A DNA stretch of 64,000 nucleotides from Branchiostoma belcheri (Eukaryota > Chordata > Leptocardii > Amphioxiformes > Branchiostomatidae). The notes beneath the pieces were generated by a model. That model saw nothing but the letters and a program-made list of their open reading frames with translations, searched no databases and was not told where the DNA came from. Position numbers and translations under genes: made by a program. The stretch spans positions 293,903 through 357,902 of the forward strand of contig NW_017803391.1 of NCBI RefSeq assembly GCF_001625305.1, read 5' to 3'. Shown piece by piece: positions 32,776 to 44,488 of the stretch; position 1 is the stretch's first letter; every line of letters begins with the position of its first letter.

Positions 32776-35454
32776 TGTGCTTGTGTGTTTTCTTGAGGAT
32801 ATTCCGTGTTTAACCCTCCAACAGTCAGAACTCAATGAAAACATTATTTTGTAATGGAGGGTCTGCATGGGGGGATCGTGGCAACACTTAATGCTAGATT
32901 TAAGACTAAGAGGGCTGGCAACACTTAACGGTACATTCAGGCAGGCCAGCGACGCTTAATGGTAATCTAGCTGTTCTTGTGTAAAACTTTGGAAAAAACT
33001 AACGAATATTATTTTTGTGTCTGAACTACAAATGTACCAGTAGTTCCTCAGCATACTCCTGAAGCCAGGGAGATGTGATGTGATTAGATCAATGCTGGGC
33101 TTTGTATTCTAAAGGCTTTTGATGCTGTCATCACCACATATTGCTATGTCATCTCCATCTGTTATCTAATTGTGCTAGTGTTGGTACGCATTGCAGTAAA
33201 AGCATCCCTGTAGCATTATGTTAAAATAACCACCCACTGACTGCTGTTTATGTTGCATTAGAGCAATCAGGTTTCAAATTATGAAGAATCAAAACAGCTG
33301 ATTACTCCTCATGGAAAAAGGGCATACATGTTCCATTAAAGATACTCAGACTTCTGAGAAGAAAGACATCTGGGAATCTGCAATATAGAAAATTAATGTA
33401 AGGCAATGGCAATCTGTGTGCTAAAATATTAACAGTTAAGTGTCGAAACAATGTATGTGCTCAGCATATTTTTTTTCTTTTTAATAATTAGAAAAAATAA
33501 AGCTGGCAAATCCAAGAAAAAGAAATTAAATTTGGTATGACCTAGTCCTTTTTTATTTGGCAAATCCCCTGATAATTCTACAGTTCAAATTTTGCATGGC
33601 TTTCATGTTCATTGCCATGGGAACTGCAAGCGGTATTAAATGTCTGCTATGTTATCAAAGCTTTTATCAACAACCTCAAACTCCAGATGTCTGGAAGGAC
33701 TATGAAAAAAAAATGTTCTAGAACTGAAAAGGTAGTGTAAGTCAGCTGATCGGGGGAGGGGGGATTTGTCTAGCATGCTATGGTCAGCCAGGCAGTTTGG
33801 GATGAAATTTTAATTGGTTATGGGGCAGGGGTTAGGGGTCTGTCAAAGCATTGGCCCTGCAGGAGTGGTCTGGAGTTTCAGGCTATCTGTCCAGATGCTG
33901 GACCATCAAAGGGAGGGGTCAGACCAGCCCCCATATCTGGGATGCCTGTCTGTCTGCCCATCCCATGAATGGATGATGACAAACTGGTGATGAATGGCAG
34001 TTTGAGTGTGGCATCTGTAGTGGTGACACCATTGTGGAAACATGTGTCTATGACTACCCAGCCTCCTCATGATAGAAACTTGCCTGTGAGAAAATATTAC
34101 TTTTTTTACCTCCGGGGAAGGAGATATCCTTCCGCGAGGAGGTTTTACTATCATTCGAAACATTTCTGTCAGCAGCTGTTTCTCGCGATCGGCTGGACGG
34201 ATTGGTCTGTTGTTCGGTATACGTATTGCTGTTGGACTGCAGATGATGCAGAACGTTTTTGTTTAATTGTATATGTGTTTATGGGCGTCGAAGTAAAAGG
34301 TTTTTAAGTGCTCCGGACACCCCCGCCATGCTGAAAATGGAATTTACCATGTTGTTAAGGAATGGGGAGGTTTCAGTTTTGGGTCTTACCATTTAAAAGG
34401 GGTCAAACAGAGGGGTGTCTGCTTCCGATATGTATTTTGAAATATTATCGCAGTTGTATCTCGCGTTGGGGTAGACTGGACTCGGTGTATGTTCTTCTAA
34501 TGGGCTGTAGATGGTGCGGGTTTTTTTGTTTTTATTGTATATGTGTTTTGGGGCGTAAAAATCTGAAAATCGTCGCGCGCGGCGCTGGGCTGGCTGCCAG
34601 CGCAACTTCCGGGTGGGCCAATGGGTCAGGGGTCAACGCCCTCTTGCGCAATCTTGGATGTTTTCGGCGTATAGTACGACTTCTTAACTTACAAATACCG
34701 TGGTATACTGTCTCAGACGTTCTCGACATGCATTTTTACCGTGGGTACATGGTATGGGCTGCAGATGAAAATGTTGACCAGTCCAGGAACGCTAAATCTA
34801 ACACATAAAATTCAACACCATCAACTATACAGAACAAACAACATGGAAAAATATACATGTACAATAAAAAGCCCGGAGGTATAAAATCTCAGATTTTACT
34901 TGTTTTCTTTTCTAAATGATACTGAAATGTGTGTGATGATAGGGGATATTGTACCAGTAATGTTAACACCAATTCATTGAACATTTTATGTTTCAACACA
35001 AGGAAAATCTCAAGGGACAGCTTTTAACAATGTTTTATGAGGAACTTTGCAATGCGAGTATTCAAGATATATGTATCTATTATTTTTCCTTTTTAATAGT
35101 TTAATGTCCAGACACTTTAACACCTGTGGTTTGCGCTTGGAATTTCCTAATGCCCTATGATGCCCAAACCCACCTGTCGGCAGTGTCGGCTATCGTCTTG
35201 CAGCATCGGGTTTCTTCGGCAAATTCCGGTAAATCGCACGAACAATGCCGAATAATCTCTGTTCGCTCCTTACTTTCATATATCCGTGTGCAGACACAAA
35301 AATAATTCCCGAGGACGAAGTGTATATTTTTCATATTGCACCTTCCTATGGAACTTAAAATTTAATTGGATAAAGATTACTTATTTTTTCAGTTATGTTT
35401 TTCAATCCTGCAGTATTATGATATCATTAAGATTTTAAAGGTGGCGGATTCATT
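32776..35454. other. intergenic region between DLG5 and cyclophilin
   Basis: About 2.7 kb without a recognisable gene. The part 34100-34790 holds decayed tandem repeats, described separately. The rest is AT-rich and unremarkable. Confidence 0.6.
34100..34790 (+). repeat. decayed tandem repeat, period about 275-280 bp
   Basis: The segment around 34170-34295 (CAGCTGTTTCTCGCGATCGG, GACTGCAGATGATGCAGAAC, TTGTATATGTGTTTATGGGC) is echoed at 34450-34560 (GCAGTTGTATCTCGCGTTGG, GGCTGTAGATGGTGC, TTGTATATGTGTTTTGGGGC), with a weaker third echo near 34750 (GGGCTGCAGATGAAAATG). The left edge has CCTCCGGGGAAGGAG and its mirror-like CCTTCCGCGAGGAGG. Open frames of 112 and 148 codons here are by-products. 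Confidence 0.65.
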
Positions 35455-35595
35455 CCCGTTTTAATGAGTGTGATGTGGCAGAACCGCCCGTTCCGCAGGT
35501 ATAAGCCACGTGGTGTGGGTCACAGTGGAACATTCCATCTCTTTTGCATTTGGTCAGCTTGAAGCTTCACGTCTACCGGCAAAACCCGAACAAAA
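35455..35595 (+). promoter_or_regulatory. proximal promoter and 5' UTR of the cyclophilin gene
   Basis: Locally GC-richer sequence directly upstream of the start codon contains a TATAAG box (35500-35505), an E-box CACGTG (35507-35512) and a GGAACATTCC pair resembling a heat-shock half-site arrangement (about 35526-35535), then a pyrimidine stretch CATCTCTTTTGC. The transcription start is not determinable by eye. The elements are matched by wording only. Confidence 0.4.
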
Positions 35596-38527
35596 ATGGC
35601 CAGGCCAAGGGTCTTCTTCGACGTTACCGCTGGTGGTAAGCCCCTCGGGCGTATTGTCATGGAGGTAGGTTACACAATTTGCTTCATTTTTAATAACGTC
35701 TTAGATAATAATTTTAGTCGCATGGCCAAGGTACGTTCATGGCTTCACCACGCCTGGATAGGACCTCGTAACTGTTACACTCCCTGAGCGTCAAGAAAAA
35801 TCCATGGTCGTCTTTTCTGGAATGTCCAATTTCCTTCAGTGTTTTAGTCAAGTAATATGAAATGCAATAATATCGAGGTCTCCGGGGGAGGGGAAGATTT
35901 GCAGATATTTTGGTGCTGCAGGGTGTGGAAATTTCTAGATCATTGTGTTGGGTTTTTTTGTGGCGACATGCCACTTCCTTTTTCACGGCCGGCCTTTTAG
36001 CATGACATCATGTCCATATCCCAACCCAATGCGGTAAATTAGAAACAAAATGTTTGAAAAATTGAGTCGTATGTGAGAATGGAAGCACGAAGACCTATTT
36101 CGGTCATTTTAGAGCTTCCAGTCATTCAGGCAAGGTGAAATGCTCAGGTTTTTCGCCCGCATGTGACTGCCTTGGTTTTCAACGGTGATTTGCATAAAAA
36201 GCGTCTCTCGTTTTGTGGCCTGAGGGCACCCCACCATCATTCTAATACGGCTTTATCTTTTTAATTTCTTTTCATTCACCAGAATTGCAATCATTTTTAT
36301 TTTGCTTCAAATGCAATGCCAAGATCGAACGTCACTGATCAGAGGTGTAGAGATTTTAGGACAATGTAATGATACCATATAAGGAAGTCCACCCACTCAA
36401 AATGGGGCCCGGGAAAAGGGTTTGCAGAAATGGTTTTGGCAATGCACCAGGGGTGGAGCAGTAGCGACCACAGTAATCCTCTCAACCATCATTGAATGTA
36501 CAGGGTCTTCCAGTGCAATAGTTGGAATAGAGATATTATAGAACCAAAGTGCAGTGTTAGTTCCCACCCATTCAAAATGGGGGCTTGAAAAAGGGTTAGG
36601 TTGAATGTTTTGGCAATGTGCCATGGGTGGAGCATAGTAACCATTGTTCTCCCAACCACAGGATCAGGGCATGCATGGGATCTTCCAATGCAGTAGCAGT
36701 TCTGATGATCAATTCAGTTATATTTTTTTTTTAGAGCATGCCTGTTTTATGCTTGTTATTAAAACTGTTACCTAATGAAGTTCTTAGTGGAATTATTCAA
36801 GTTGACCTTAAGAGTTTGAATTTTTGAACTGTTAAGAGGAACATACCTTGTGATAGACCCATGCATGCAGCCCCCAAAATATCAGCCTAATTAAATAAAT
36901 AAAATGTGAGCCTACTTTATGATATTTTTAAACTATATACATATATAGCAAACCATTGTGCTTTGTTGGTAGAAACATGTGGTCTGTGGTCAGAAGTAAG
37001 AATGTCTGACAAATGCCTTGCAAATTGTACATCACCCATTTTCTGATTATTTTGCAGCTCCGAGGTGATGTTGTCCCCAAGACAGTAGGTAAGATAGACA
37101 TGATTGAATGCCATGTGCTATCAAGCCTATCATTGTGATTGCAACTCTTTATTTGTTAATCCACGGTCACCTTTGTACTACATAATATGTTCAGCCTTGT
37201 TGTACCTTTGAATCCTACCTAACCACAGTGTCTACTCTACTATTATTTCTACCATATTATGTAGTCTCCTCTCCACTGTAGTTCCGTACTGTACTGGAGT
37301 TTTGTGATGAGGTGTATTGTTGACAAACTATTTTAACTAGGCATATCACCTTGTATGCAGAAAAGCTGCAAGGGGGTCCAAAGCTACCCCAATTCTTGTT
37401 TTTCCACCAAAGAATCATGGCCATAGCATTGTCCAATTTGCCCAGAAGAAGAGGTTTCAAAACTTGATGGTCTGCTGCAGTACAAAGGAGAGCAACTAGG
37501 TGGTCTTCAATAAGTGAAGACCAGCCCACGTACCAAATTTCAAGACAATCCATCCATAGCTTCTTGAGTACCGTGCAGTGCTAAACTATACTCTGTCTTG
37601 TACAGAGAACTTCCGTGCCCTGTGTACTGGAGAGAAGGGCTTTGGGTACAAGGGGTCGACCTTCCACCGCGTCATCCCCGGCTTCATGTGCCAGGGGGGT
37701 GACTTCACCCGGGGGGACGGCACCGGAGGCAAGAGCATCTACGGCAATAAGTTTCAAGATGAGAACTTCCAGCTGAAGCACACTGGTAAGAGAAACCTTC
37801 CACAGGACCACAGCAAGATCATTTCAGTTCTAGTTGTATATGTACTTTGATCTGCATTATTTACCTTAGCTTTTAATTTTAGGTATTGTGGCATTTTTCC
37901 AAAGTGTAGCTTACTGTTTTCTGTGCTACCTTAGGCCCAGGTATCCTGTCCATGGCTAATGCTGGCCCCAACACCAACGGCTCACAATTCTTCCTGTGTA
38001 CTGCAGAGACAGCCTGGTAAGATAAACTTGTTTTATGGTGCTACAACAGCATGATATCTGTCACACTTCATGGGTGGGGAGCTTTCCTCACAAGATGTTG
38101 TGTCATGGGGAAAGGTACTTTTTAGGACTTCACTCATTACTAAATGATTGGACGGTCTCAGAATTTTCCAATTGTCCCAAAACGTAGTTTGAATCGCCCT
38201 GACACTGGGACAATGTTAATTTCGAGCCCTGCATGGTTTTCACTGGTGATGGTGACAATTTGGTTTCATACAGCCATCCAAACATTTTATGTAATATGTA
38301 TATGCACTTGTACAGTGATATCCAAAACACTAATATTGCGTTGATAATTATCATTTGATTAGTAATTCATGTCTCGTGTTTGTTTCCGTTTCAGGCTGGA
38401 TGGCAAGCATGTTGTGTTTGGCAGTGTCGTGGAGGGAATGGAAGTGGTGACGGCTGTCGAGAAATACGGTAGCGGCAATGGCAAGACCTCGGCAAAGATC
38501 GTCATCGCCGACAGTGGGCAGCTGTAA
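35596..38527 (+). CDS. PPIA: cyclophilin A-type peptidyl-prolyl cis-trans isomerase
   Basis: Five exons: 35596-35664, 37058-37088, 37606-37785, 37935-38016, 38395-38527. All have GT-AG introns and together give 164 residues plus TAA. It catalyses cis-trans isomerisation of Xaa-Pro bonds and is the cyclosporin-binding protein of the cytosol. The single domain fills the whole protein with no signal or transit peptide. Catalytic and binding residues fall at the human PPIA numbers: R55, F60, M61, Q63 ([17 protein letters not shown]), A101, N102, F113 ([14 protein letters not shown]), W121, L122, H126 ([11 protein letters not shown]). The start ATG in CAAAAATGGC has a G at +4 and opens the domain as in the family. 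The ending GQL equals the vertebrate ending. Segment [15 protein letters not shown] differs most from PPIA. A paralogue such as a PPIF-like gene without its targeting peptide is the main alternative. Confidence 0.93.
36391..36720 (+). repeat. tandem duplication, 175-bp period, in cyclophilin intron 1
   Basis: Copy 1 starts at 36391 (ACCCACTCAAAATGGGG, then TTTTGGCAATGCACCAGGGG) and copy 2 at 36566 (ACCCATTCAAAATGGGG, then TTTTGGCAATGTGCCATGGG). Both continue to a GGTCTTCCAGTGCAATAG or GATCTTCCAATGCAGTAG segment. They differ at many positions, so the duplication is old. Confidence 0.75.
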
Positions 38528-41500
38528 CAGGGCACCGGCATAGTCCCTGTTTCTTATCAATATATGCTAGAGTTCAGTTCAGAAGCCCCATAATGTCTCT
38601 ACTAGGGTCCAATCATTATATCGTAGGCAATGCTATCACCTGTAGCTGTACAGTTCTGTCCCTACCCCTCACGTACACCTAACATGTATGCTATCTTGTA
38701 GGTGATCACCAAGCACAGGCTTAACACAACAGATAAGATTGGAAAATATGACCGAAATTGCTCATGCTTTCTATGATAAGGAGTAATGCAATTAACCATG
38801 AAATCTTCAAATCCTGTAGTGCACTTAAGTAAAGCTTGTCAGTATACTTCTCTACACAAAATAGTTGATTAGTAAACCCAAAGTACAGTTTATACAAATC
38901 ATATAATCATGATTTAACAGGCTTGATATTTTACTTATTATCATCTTCTCCTTTGTTGTGCCAACGGCCATGTTAACCTCAACAGCCATGTTAACCTCTG
39001 GAATCATGTTGAGATTTTTCACTTGTATGTAGACATACGTGTAGTGTACCTGGGCACCAAGCATTAAGGGTGTACTTGATGGTTTTGGAACACAACTGTA
39101 CAATCTTGTACTTCAGTATCGTGTCAGAGGAGTATTAACGATCAGTCCCTCCCTGTTACAATGAACTTAAGGTCGTACAAGCTGAAACAACAGTACAAGA
39201 ATGTTAGATTCCAACCCTGTCCCATATTCAGTGGATGTTGTGTCGTTCGTACCCTTCGAGCTGCCCATTGTGTTCCTCATCACTCGTTCACCGTGGCTCA
39301 TTAAACTTTCTATCACCTCACTAAAATGGCTTTATGGTTCCTTTTACTTTGATGTGTATTCACTCATTGCATACTTACTGTCGTAATGCGTTCTCCCTGG
39401 AGGGCGTCAGAACAATATACAACCCTGAATTTTACAAATGCACAATAGAACTTTGATTAGATTGCACTTACATCTCTGCCAGCCCAACTTTGGTTGGCCC
39501 CCTGGGGACTGGCACATAGCCAAGGACTGGCCTGTGGAAGGTTTTCACACAGCATCCCTCCCTGAAAATACAGCTTTATTCTAAAACATTGAAAATCAAC
39601 CGTGCCCTCACAACACAATACTTACCAAGGTTAGGTAGCCATTGGTCACCACATCTGTATAGGTTATGTGGTTAGACAGCAGGGAGAAAGTTAATTCCTT
39701 GGTTCTCATATTTTGAAGTTAATTTATGGTGCAATGAAGTTGAGACAAACTATGATGATATAGGATCTTTAGTCATTATACCAGGCTGGTTACCATTTGA
39801 AATTATAAACTTTGAATGTACATGTATTACAATTGAAGAACAAACAGGAAGACGGACTTTCTTCAACCTATGGGAGCCAAAACCGGTAGCATTCCAGTTG
39901 CTTCATATTGACTTTTTGTAATCAGCCTCAGAGAACCTCCAAATCAGGACTAAAGAGAGCTGGTGTCTGTTAACTTTTATCAACAAATTCAACAAGCAAG
40001 TGAAAGTTGTCTCTGGAAGAATTGAACATCTGCATGGTGGCTTGAAGTTTTGTCTGGAAATTGGCGGGGGGGGGTGATCGCAAACTGACCAATACCAGTA
40101 GATCATAAAGTCATAAGAACTAGAATTATTCTTGTTGGTTTCTACCTTTTGATCCTTACACCTGAAATTTGTTCCCCACTCCTGGGCCCTCTAGCTTGCC
40201 TAGACTCTTTATCCCAATATTGACTCATTACTGGTAAGTGGAGTATTTGTTCAGTGCCATGGATTCTTAATACAAGAGAAATTTGAACCCATACAATCGA
40301 AACTGAATATTTTTCTCTGACATGCAAGTAAACATGCATATTGCTCCCATGCAAAAAGTACAGTAATTTATCATGAGTTGACGGGTAAATTTTGCTACTG
40401 GTTGAGTGTGTTGCACTTGGAAGTAAGGAGCAATTTTTGTGTGAGTTATCAGTTTATCTTTACTATTTATTCAGCCCTGAGGGGGAAGGGTACATAGTCT
40501 TTGTTGTTTGCACAAGTCTGTTATCTGATACTGGTGTATAGTCTGCTGCCCACAAGCTTTTAGTTGATTCAAATTGATGATAATACCCCCATCAGTGACA
40601 TCACACTAGAGGCAGAATGGTTTAGAATTTCAAGTTTGCATATTCCTTTATTGTCTTCGTCAGAAGGACTATGAAATTGTCTCGCCGGAGTGTGGGGAAC
40701 TGCGGATTTTGCGATATAACTCTGCAAGGCATGATTCGACATCCATGATTTTTGGCAGGCAGATTACCGCTGTTGAGGCCAAAGTCAAGTACAAGTTTCG
40801 GCTTCGTGGGGGGTCCGTGCGTCACGTTAGTGCACCTTTTGTGTTTGTGGCTTGTTAGCAAGATAACTCAAGTATTTGTCAAATGTTGATCATAATTCTT
40901 GGTGTGGTGCTTACTATTGTCGGGACCAAGGTCAAGTTCGTTACTGAGCTTCGTGGGGGGGTTCGTTGTGACTACAGGGGGCATTTTGTTAATTTTTCTT
41001 GTGAGCAGGATAACTTTTGTATGTGTGGATGGAAGTTAATGAAATTTGATAGGCATGTTACTGTGGTGGTCTCCAAGATTGAGTTCAAAGATGAGAGTCG
41101 TGGAGGTCGTTATGTCCCCGTAATAGGACCTTTTGTGTTTAGAAATCCCCACCTACATCTGCTTGGAGACAGCCGACAGCTGGATATAGCCGGGAACCCC
41201 ATAATGGGATGGGATCAAATGACGTTACATTGAGGGATTGTACTATAACTTCAGCAGGGGGAGGATAGGTTGGACATATGTCAGGTTATTTTCTACGGCC
41301 ACGCCAAGTAATTGCTATGGATGACGTCCACTGGAGACCTTAAATCTAATTACCTTAAATTTAAGGCAAGCGCGCAATAAAATCACGAAGGGCCGAAAAA
41401 CGAGATGTCTAGATTTGGAATATACTAACTGTAGAAGTACAAATGTTAGGACACAAAGAACACAAGAAACAAGTCTTCTATTTGTCATAAAGACAAATTA

Positions 41501-42749
41501 ACAAAACAGCAGTAGTCGCCCTGTTCTGATTCTTTCCTTTATAACATCTTCTCTTATTATATTTTGCGGCGCTGTCGTGACACAGTAAGAATTTCTTGAA
41601 GGTTTTTTTTTCCAGTAACAGTCCAAACTCAAATAACGTGGGGGGGGGGCAACGGGTGACGACGCATCTGTATAATCTGCGGCAAACCGTTTCAGGGTGT
41701 TCTGTACCATAAAAATAGTACAGAGATTCTTTTGTTCTTTAGACCAAATTGATTATTAAAAAGAGTGAAGAATACGCATGTTAATTTCTCTAGAACGATG
41801 TACCTCTGACGAAGACATGAGATCTCCGACCTCTAGTATTTGAAGTGCATTGTTGCTGCATTACTTATATTTGGTAATGCTAAAAACTTTCAAGGACAAG
41901 GTCAGAAATATCAATGAAAATGTATTCTAACTGCATCATGACTGCATTCATAATATTCCTACAGCATTCAAACAGTGTAGTGAACCGAAATTGACCCACA
42001 TGAAGCATGCTGTGATCTAAGAGAAGCCATAGATAGGGGGTCCTCTTATCTATCCTGACTCCCTTGCAGTCCAGGGCCCATAGTGCTTTCAGCGCCTCCT
42101 GTGACTTAGTGCGGGCATTGCAGGATCGTCAGGAAATCATTTGGCTGTAATTCAGTAGCAATTCAACCTTAAAAAAGACACAAGCACGCCGTGACAAAAT
42201 AGATATCACAGTCTTTTAACACTTGGCAAGGACAACGGTGTAATTTTTTGTGCGTGGGTTTTTCCTGCCCTAAAACAGCAAAGTCATACCTAACTGAGCT
42301 AAACTGTATGAAACCAATAATCCACCAAATCACCATCGGACGACTTTCCGACAAACATGCAAACCAGTACTGTTGAAAGCATTACCTTATATCTGTATCT
42401 GTATAGTCAGTGCAACTGTCCTTCGGTGTGACACAGCTTCACAGGCACGCGGCGCGGCGGCAGCCGGTTATACTACACATAATGAATGGTCTCTTACACC
42501 TACCCTTTGAACATCTAAGCGTTGTTTAAAGCTATCTAGTGATGGTACCTCTACTGTACTTGGTGGCAGTGAGTTCCCGTCTACGTATATCACAATTGAT
42601 CAACAAAAGCCCATTGTCATTGGTAGTCAAAGTTACGCGATTGTTTCTTGTATGCCAAAATCGTGACGTCATAAATCTTTTTCACCACATCTTATTATGG
42701 AACTGCGAATTTGTGGACATTCCAGAACGCTGTTACGCTGTTTTCTGAC
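38528..42749. other. intergenic region between cyclophilin and the ASB17-like gene
   Basis: The cyclophilin 3' UTR must start here. The only candidate signal I noted is ATTAAA at 39300-39305, so the UTR end is uncertain. Decayed repeats occupy 40620-41240, and a short dispersed motif lies at 39671-39694. I see no further gene. The last few hundred bases should include the ASB17-like promoter, but no core motif stands out. Confidence 0.5.
40620..41240 (+). repeat. decayed tandem repeat of an invertebrate dispersed family
   Basis: Three loosely similar blocks begin near 40780 (GCCAAAGTCAAGTACAAG), 40926 (ACCAAGGTCAAGTTCGTTAC) and 41070 (TCCAAGATTGAGTTCAAAG), each followed by a CGTGGNGG segment. 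CACCTTTTGTGTTTGTGG near 40832 is matched by GGACCTTTTGTGTTTAGAAA near 41127. Between blocks lies AGCAAGATAACTCAAGTATT wording typical of dispersed repeats in marine invertebrates. The 116-codon open frame at 40883 is a by-product. Confidence 0.55.
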
Positions 42750-44130
42750 ATGATGCAAACTGAAGAGGTAAAGGCGTACTACACTTTCCAAGAGCCCGTT
42801 CCCCTGAGACGAGCACGGCAGACTGTACTAGAAGGGATCCAAACAGAAACCTTGAAACTTCAATACTTCTCTCACGAGTATGGAGAAGTTCCCATCCTCT
42901 TCGGCTACCTGAGTGTCCGGTCCCAGGACGCGGCAGAGGACGCCATCACCAGCATGGTGGCCATGTTTGAGGAGGAAAAGGCCACCCTGCTGACGGAACG
43001 GACGGACGGCCCGGTCGGTCCGCGTACCTACCTCCACTCCAAGTACTCCGACCTTCTCAAACAGGCCTGCTGCTGCTGTTGGAAGTTTCAAATTGATCCA
43101 AGTAACCCGTTGATCAAAAAGGTTCTCACTTTCGACGTCCTACATAGTGACGAGAACACTATTTCGCGTCTGATTCGAGTCATCAACGACAAGACCAATG
43201 GATTTAATCTGGGACTTGTGTCACGGTGGTTCCTCAGACAACTGCAGAAGAAGTTCAAGTATTTTGTAAAGGTGGCGGCAAATACTTGGTTTGCTGACAG
43301 TGTGGGGCATAGACTGCGATTGGTCAATCAGTTGGAGTCACCCTGGGAGTTCAGCTACTTGCACCTGGCCTCGTTTTGCACACACCCGAAGCTGATCGCC
43401 TTGCTGCTCCGGCACGGCGCGGACCCGGACCGAGGATCGCCCCGCTTCGGTCGGCGGTGCCCTGTGGAGTACCTCTTCCTAGCTATGTGCTGGGACGTGT
43501 ATAAGGTCCGTTGAAATGCCTGGTCTTTTATGTCTATATTTCCTTGTCACTTTGAATGTCGATGCCGTGCGGAGTATCTTTTCCTCGCTATGAACTGGGT
43601 GGTGTATAAGTTCATTGAAATGTCTGCTATTTAATGTCAATATTTCCTTGTCGCTGTTAACTTTCCAGCATCGTCAAACTACACGTAGTAAGAAAACGTA
43701 CACATTAACTGTATTCGATCATTTGTAGAGGACATCCCTTGGTTTGTTTGTTTGTTTGTTTGTTTGTTTGTTTGTTTACATGTTTACTTGTGAATCACCT
43801 CCGCAGGGTCGCGATGACTGTGCCTGTCGTGTCCGGCGCTGCCTGCAGATCTACTGCCGAGCCATGCCGAGGATCCCGCTCCAGATCCCGTCCTTCCACG
43901 ACCCGAGTGACTCGGACAGCGACTCGGAGCCCGACCTGTTGGCCGTCCCGCACGCGCGGTGGAACTCCTGGGTGCCCCGGGAGAGGTGCACCAACCCCTG
44001 CGAACTCAAGCACCTCTGCAGGTGTCTCATCAGAAAACGTCTGCAGGACAACGGGATGCTGCCAGGGGGCGTTTATCAACTCAACTTGCCGACGCTTCTG
44101 CAGAAGTATCTCGACTTGCTCCTTGATTAG
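42750..44130 (+). CDS. asb17: ankyrin/SOCS-box protein, ASB17-like
   Basis: Two exons, 42750-43505 and 43807-44130, give 359 residues. ASB proteins use the SOCS box to bind Elongin B/C and Cullin-5 and so present substrates for ubiquitination. The C-terminus reads RWNSWVPRERCTNPCELKHL and then CRCLIRKRLQDNGMLPGGVY, ending in LPTLLQKYLDLLLD. This follows the vertebrate ASB17 ending (NWFDYIP...DPCELLHLCRLTIRNQLLTNNMLPDGIF) closely as I recall it. The L-CR-IR core, the LP pair and YL are the SOCS-box signature. One ankyrin-like unit is visible (YLHLASFCTHPKLIALLLRHGADPD); the N-terminal 200 residues are weakly conserved. The frame is open upstream of 42750 to a TTG and a possible acceptor (TTCCAG, 42719-42724), so a non-coding first exon is possible. 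The donor GTCCGT is weak but the phase-0 join fits. Human ASB17 has 295 residues, so this is longer. Confidence 0.78.
43458..43665 (+). repeat. 105-bp tandem duplication of an exon end and its intron start
   Basis: The last 48 bases of ASB17-like exon 1, its donor and about 57 bases of intron (43458-43562) are repeated at 43563-43665 with roughly 20% changes. In the second copy the residues read CRAEYLFLAMNWVVYK in place of CPVEYLFLAMCWDVYK, and the donor GT has become TT (GTATAAGTTCATTG), so the copy cannot splice in the same way. Confidence 0.85.
43742..43777 (+). repeat. TTTG microsatellite in the ASB17-like intron
   Basis: Nine uninterrupted TTTG units lie 30 bases before the intron's acceptor, in the place of the polypyrimidine tract. 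Length changes could affect splicing of exon 2 (inference). Confidence 0.9.
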
Positions 44131-44181
44131 TTATGATGACTCAGTGCAAGCCCATGACATGCGTCTGTAGTTTTGGGGTGG

Positions 44182-44187
44182 AATAAA
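44182..44187 (+). terminator. poly(A) signal of the ASB17-like gene
   Basis: AATAAA lies 52 bases after the TAG stop, followed by a TTTTGGAGCG stretch and a T-rich TTTGTCTTTT near 44220. The short 3' UTR supports the gene model's end. Confidence 0.7.
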
Positions 44188-44488
44188 GGGGGAAATGTTT
44201 TGGAGCGAAACGTACAAACCCTTTGTCTTTTAAAGTTTTGTACCTTGTGCTGAGAACGTATGTAATCAATTACATACAGAGGGTAAAATGCTCTCAAAAG
44301 CGTTCCATCAGCGAAATGTTCTTCGCAGTTCTTCGCTTGGCGTGCGGATGACGTCACCTGTACGACACCTGTTCAGAACAGAATGTGCCTAGCCCAGCTC
44401 TGCTCACGTGTCTGGTAGAGATAGTTGTGCAATATTGCCGTAACAGATGGCTTGTATCCATCACCGTTCAACACGTCATATGGACAGT

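Noticed and set aside
34362-34808. 148-codon open frame
   Set aside because: Lies in decayed tandem repeats and shares wording with the neighbouring repeat copy. No protein family match.
40883-41233. 116-codon open frame
   Set aside because: By-product of the decayed repeat at 40620-41240.
42711-42749. Upstream extension of the ASB17-like protein to position 42711
   Set aside because: That frame would start at TTG. The first ATG in frame is 42750, and the stretch contains a possible splice acceptor.
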